The notes below the pieces were generated by a model that had not been told where the DNA came from, did no database searches, and saw only the letters and a program-made list of their open reading frames with translations. From an uncultured Cellvibrionales bacterium (lineage in GTDB: Bacteria; Pseudomonadota; Gammaproteobacteria; Pseudomonadales; UBA7239), in the NCBI GenBank assembly GCA_937864065.1, contig CALMIC010000146.1:1-35526 (forward strand): a DNA stretch of 35,526 nucleotides, written 5' to 3'. Position 1 is the stretch's first letter, and each line of letters starts with the position of its first letter. Of this stretch, positions 35,096-35,526 are shown one piece after another. A program made the translations under genes and the position numbers.

Positions 35096-35526
35096 TCAGG
35101 CCCAGCGGGCCAGCCAGCGGGCCACGGCACCCTTGTGGTGCACGGCCCAGTAGTAGGCCGCAAACAGCAACAGGAAGCCGTAGGCGAGCACCCAGTCCGG
35201 CCAGTGCAGCAGCCAGCCGGCCACGCCAACGCCGCCACACAGGAAGGACACCATGATGATCACGATCGTCACCTGGCGATCCGCCAGCCCGGCGCGCTGC
35301 AGGATATGGTGGATATGGTCGCGGTCGGCGCGGAACGGGCTGTGCCCGCGCAGGCCACGGCTGATGATGAGGCAGGCGATATCCAGCAGCGGCACCGCCA
35401 GCAACCACAGCACCACCACTGGCGGGAATTCGTGCACCTCAGTGTATTCATTGCGGGAGTAGATCAGCAGCAGCCAGGTCACCACAAAGCCCAGCATCGT
35501 GCTGCCGGCAGCGCCCATAACCACGC
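35096..35526 (-). CDS. WecA-like polyprenyl-phosphate GlcNAc-1-phosphate transferase, C-terminal part
   Basis: Only the last 143 residues are visible; the gene continues past the right edge. It is close by eye to the C-terminal third of E. coli WecA: VMGAAGSTMLGFVVTWLLL, PPVVVLWLLAVPLLDIACLI, HSPFRADRDHIHHILQRAGL and further helices. The HIHH motif of the active site is intact. The FMGDAGS motif reads MGAAGS, with Ala (codon 35510-35512) at the conserved aspartate, which in this family takes part in Mg2+/nucleotide binding. WecA-type enzymes start lipid-linked glycan synthesis by adding a sugar-1-phosphate to undecaprenyl phosphate. Next to wza this suggests exopolysaccharide or O-antigen initiation. 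Confidence 0.85.
   Translation of the reverse strand, partial: VVMGAAGSTMLGFVVTWLLLIYSRNEYTEVHEFPPVVVLWLLAVPLLDIACLIISRGLRGHSPFRADRDHIHHILQRAGLADRQVTIVIIMVSFLCGGVGVAGWLLHWPDWVLAYGFLLLFAAYYWAVHHKGAVARWLARWA

Overview
The window (about 62-65% G+C by eye) looks like chromosomal DNA of a gammaproteobacterium. The evidence is gene content and order: ruvB-ybgC-tolQ-tolR-tolA, a fabA-fabB pair for anaerobic unsaturated fatty acid synthesis, and ubiG-mupP-yciK as in Pseudomonas-like genomes. I cannot assign a genus. There are about 31 genes, many joined by 4-bp ATGA/GTGA overlaps, with frequent GTG starts. I see no tRNA, rRNA, CRISPR array, insertion sequence or prophage.

Layout: (1) 1-3034, minus strand: ruvB, ybgC, tolQ, tolR and the 5' part of tolA (Holliday-junction motor plus the Tol-Pal envelope machine). 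(2) 3080-5782, plus: a near-consensus promoter, then a polyprenyl diphosphate synthase gene (ispB-like) and pgi. (3) 5783-6704: an orphan jelly-roll-like protein, a small unknown minus-strand ORF and a block of nested inverted repeats. (4) 6705-8918, minus: cpsG/manB and galU, which make sugar-nucleotide precursors. (5) 9068-10928, plus: fabA and fabB. (6) 11028-13129, plus: a BamE-like periplasmic protein, a GNAT/DUF7931-like protein and a secreted secretin-N-like protein. (7) 13133-14496: a small sulfotransferase (plus) convergent with an orphan multi-pass membrane protein (minus). (8) 14631-16873, plus: ubiG, a HAD phosphatase best read as mupP, and yciK. (9) 16904-20743, plus: a tightly packed set encoding a secreted DUF4124-glutaredoxin fusion, a GT-C glycosyltransferase, a cation-diffusion-facilitator-like protein and a secreted six-bladed-propeller protein. 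(10) 20788-23235, plus: two tandem membrane diguanylate cyclases. (11) 23352-24161, plus: a TauE/SafE permease, convergent with (12) 24162-27703, minus: a second GT-C glycosyltransferase followed by a membrane-anchored propeller protein. (13) 27777-32297, minus: a DUF2892 protein, a membrane fusion protein and an RND pump behind a promoter that overlaps an AT-rich palindrome. (14) 32343-33838, plus: transaldolase and a hexapeptide acetyltransferase. (15) 33867-35526, minus: terminator, a Wza-type polysaccharide export lipoprotein, and the C-terminal part of a WecA-like phosphoglycosyl transferase.

The envelope theme is strong. Pgi, CpsG and GalU feed nucleotide sugars; the WecA/Wza pair starts and exports a polysaccharide; two GT-C enzymes can use polyprenyl-phosphate sugars, with the polyprenyl chain made by the IspB-like enzyme; two diguanylate cyclases could set c-di-GMP levels that commonly control such polymers. 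Most genes are recognisable housekeeping or accessory envelope genes. The parts least explained by known families are the inverted-repeat block at 6536-6697, the jelly-roll-like orphan at 5899, the orphan sensor-like membrane protein at 13846, the coupled gene set at 16904-20743, and a WecA homologue in which the conserved GDAGS aspartate is replaced by alanine.
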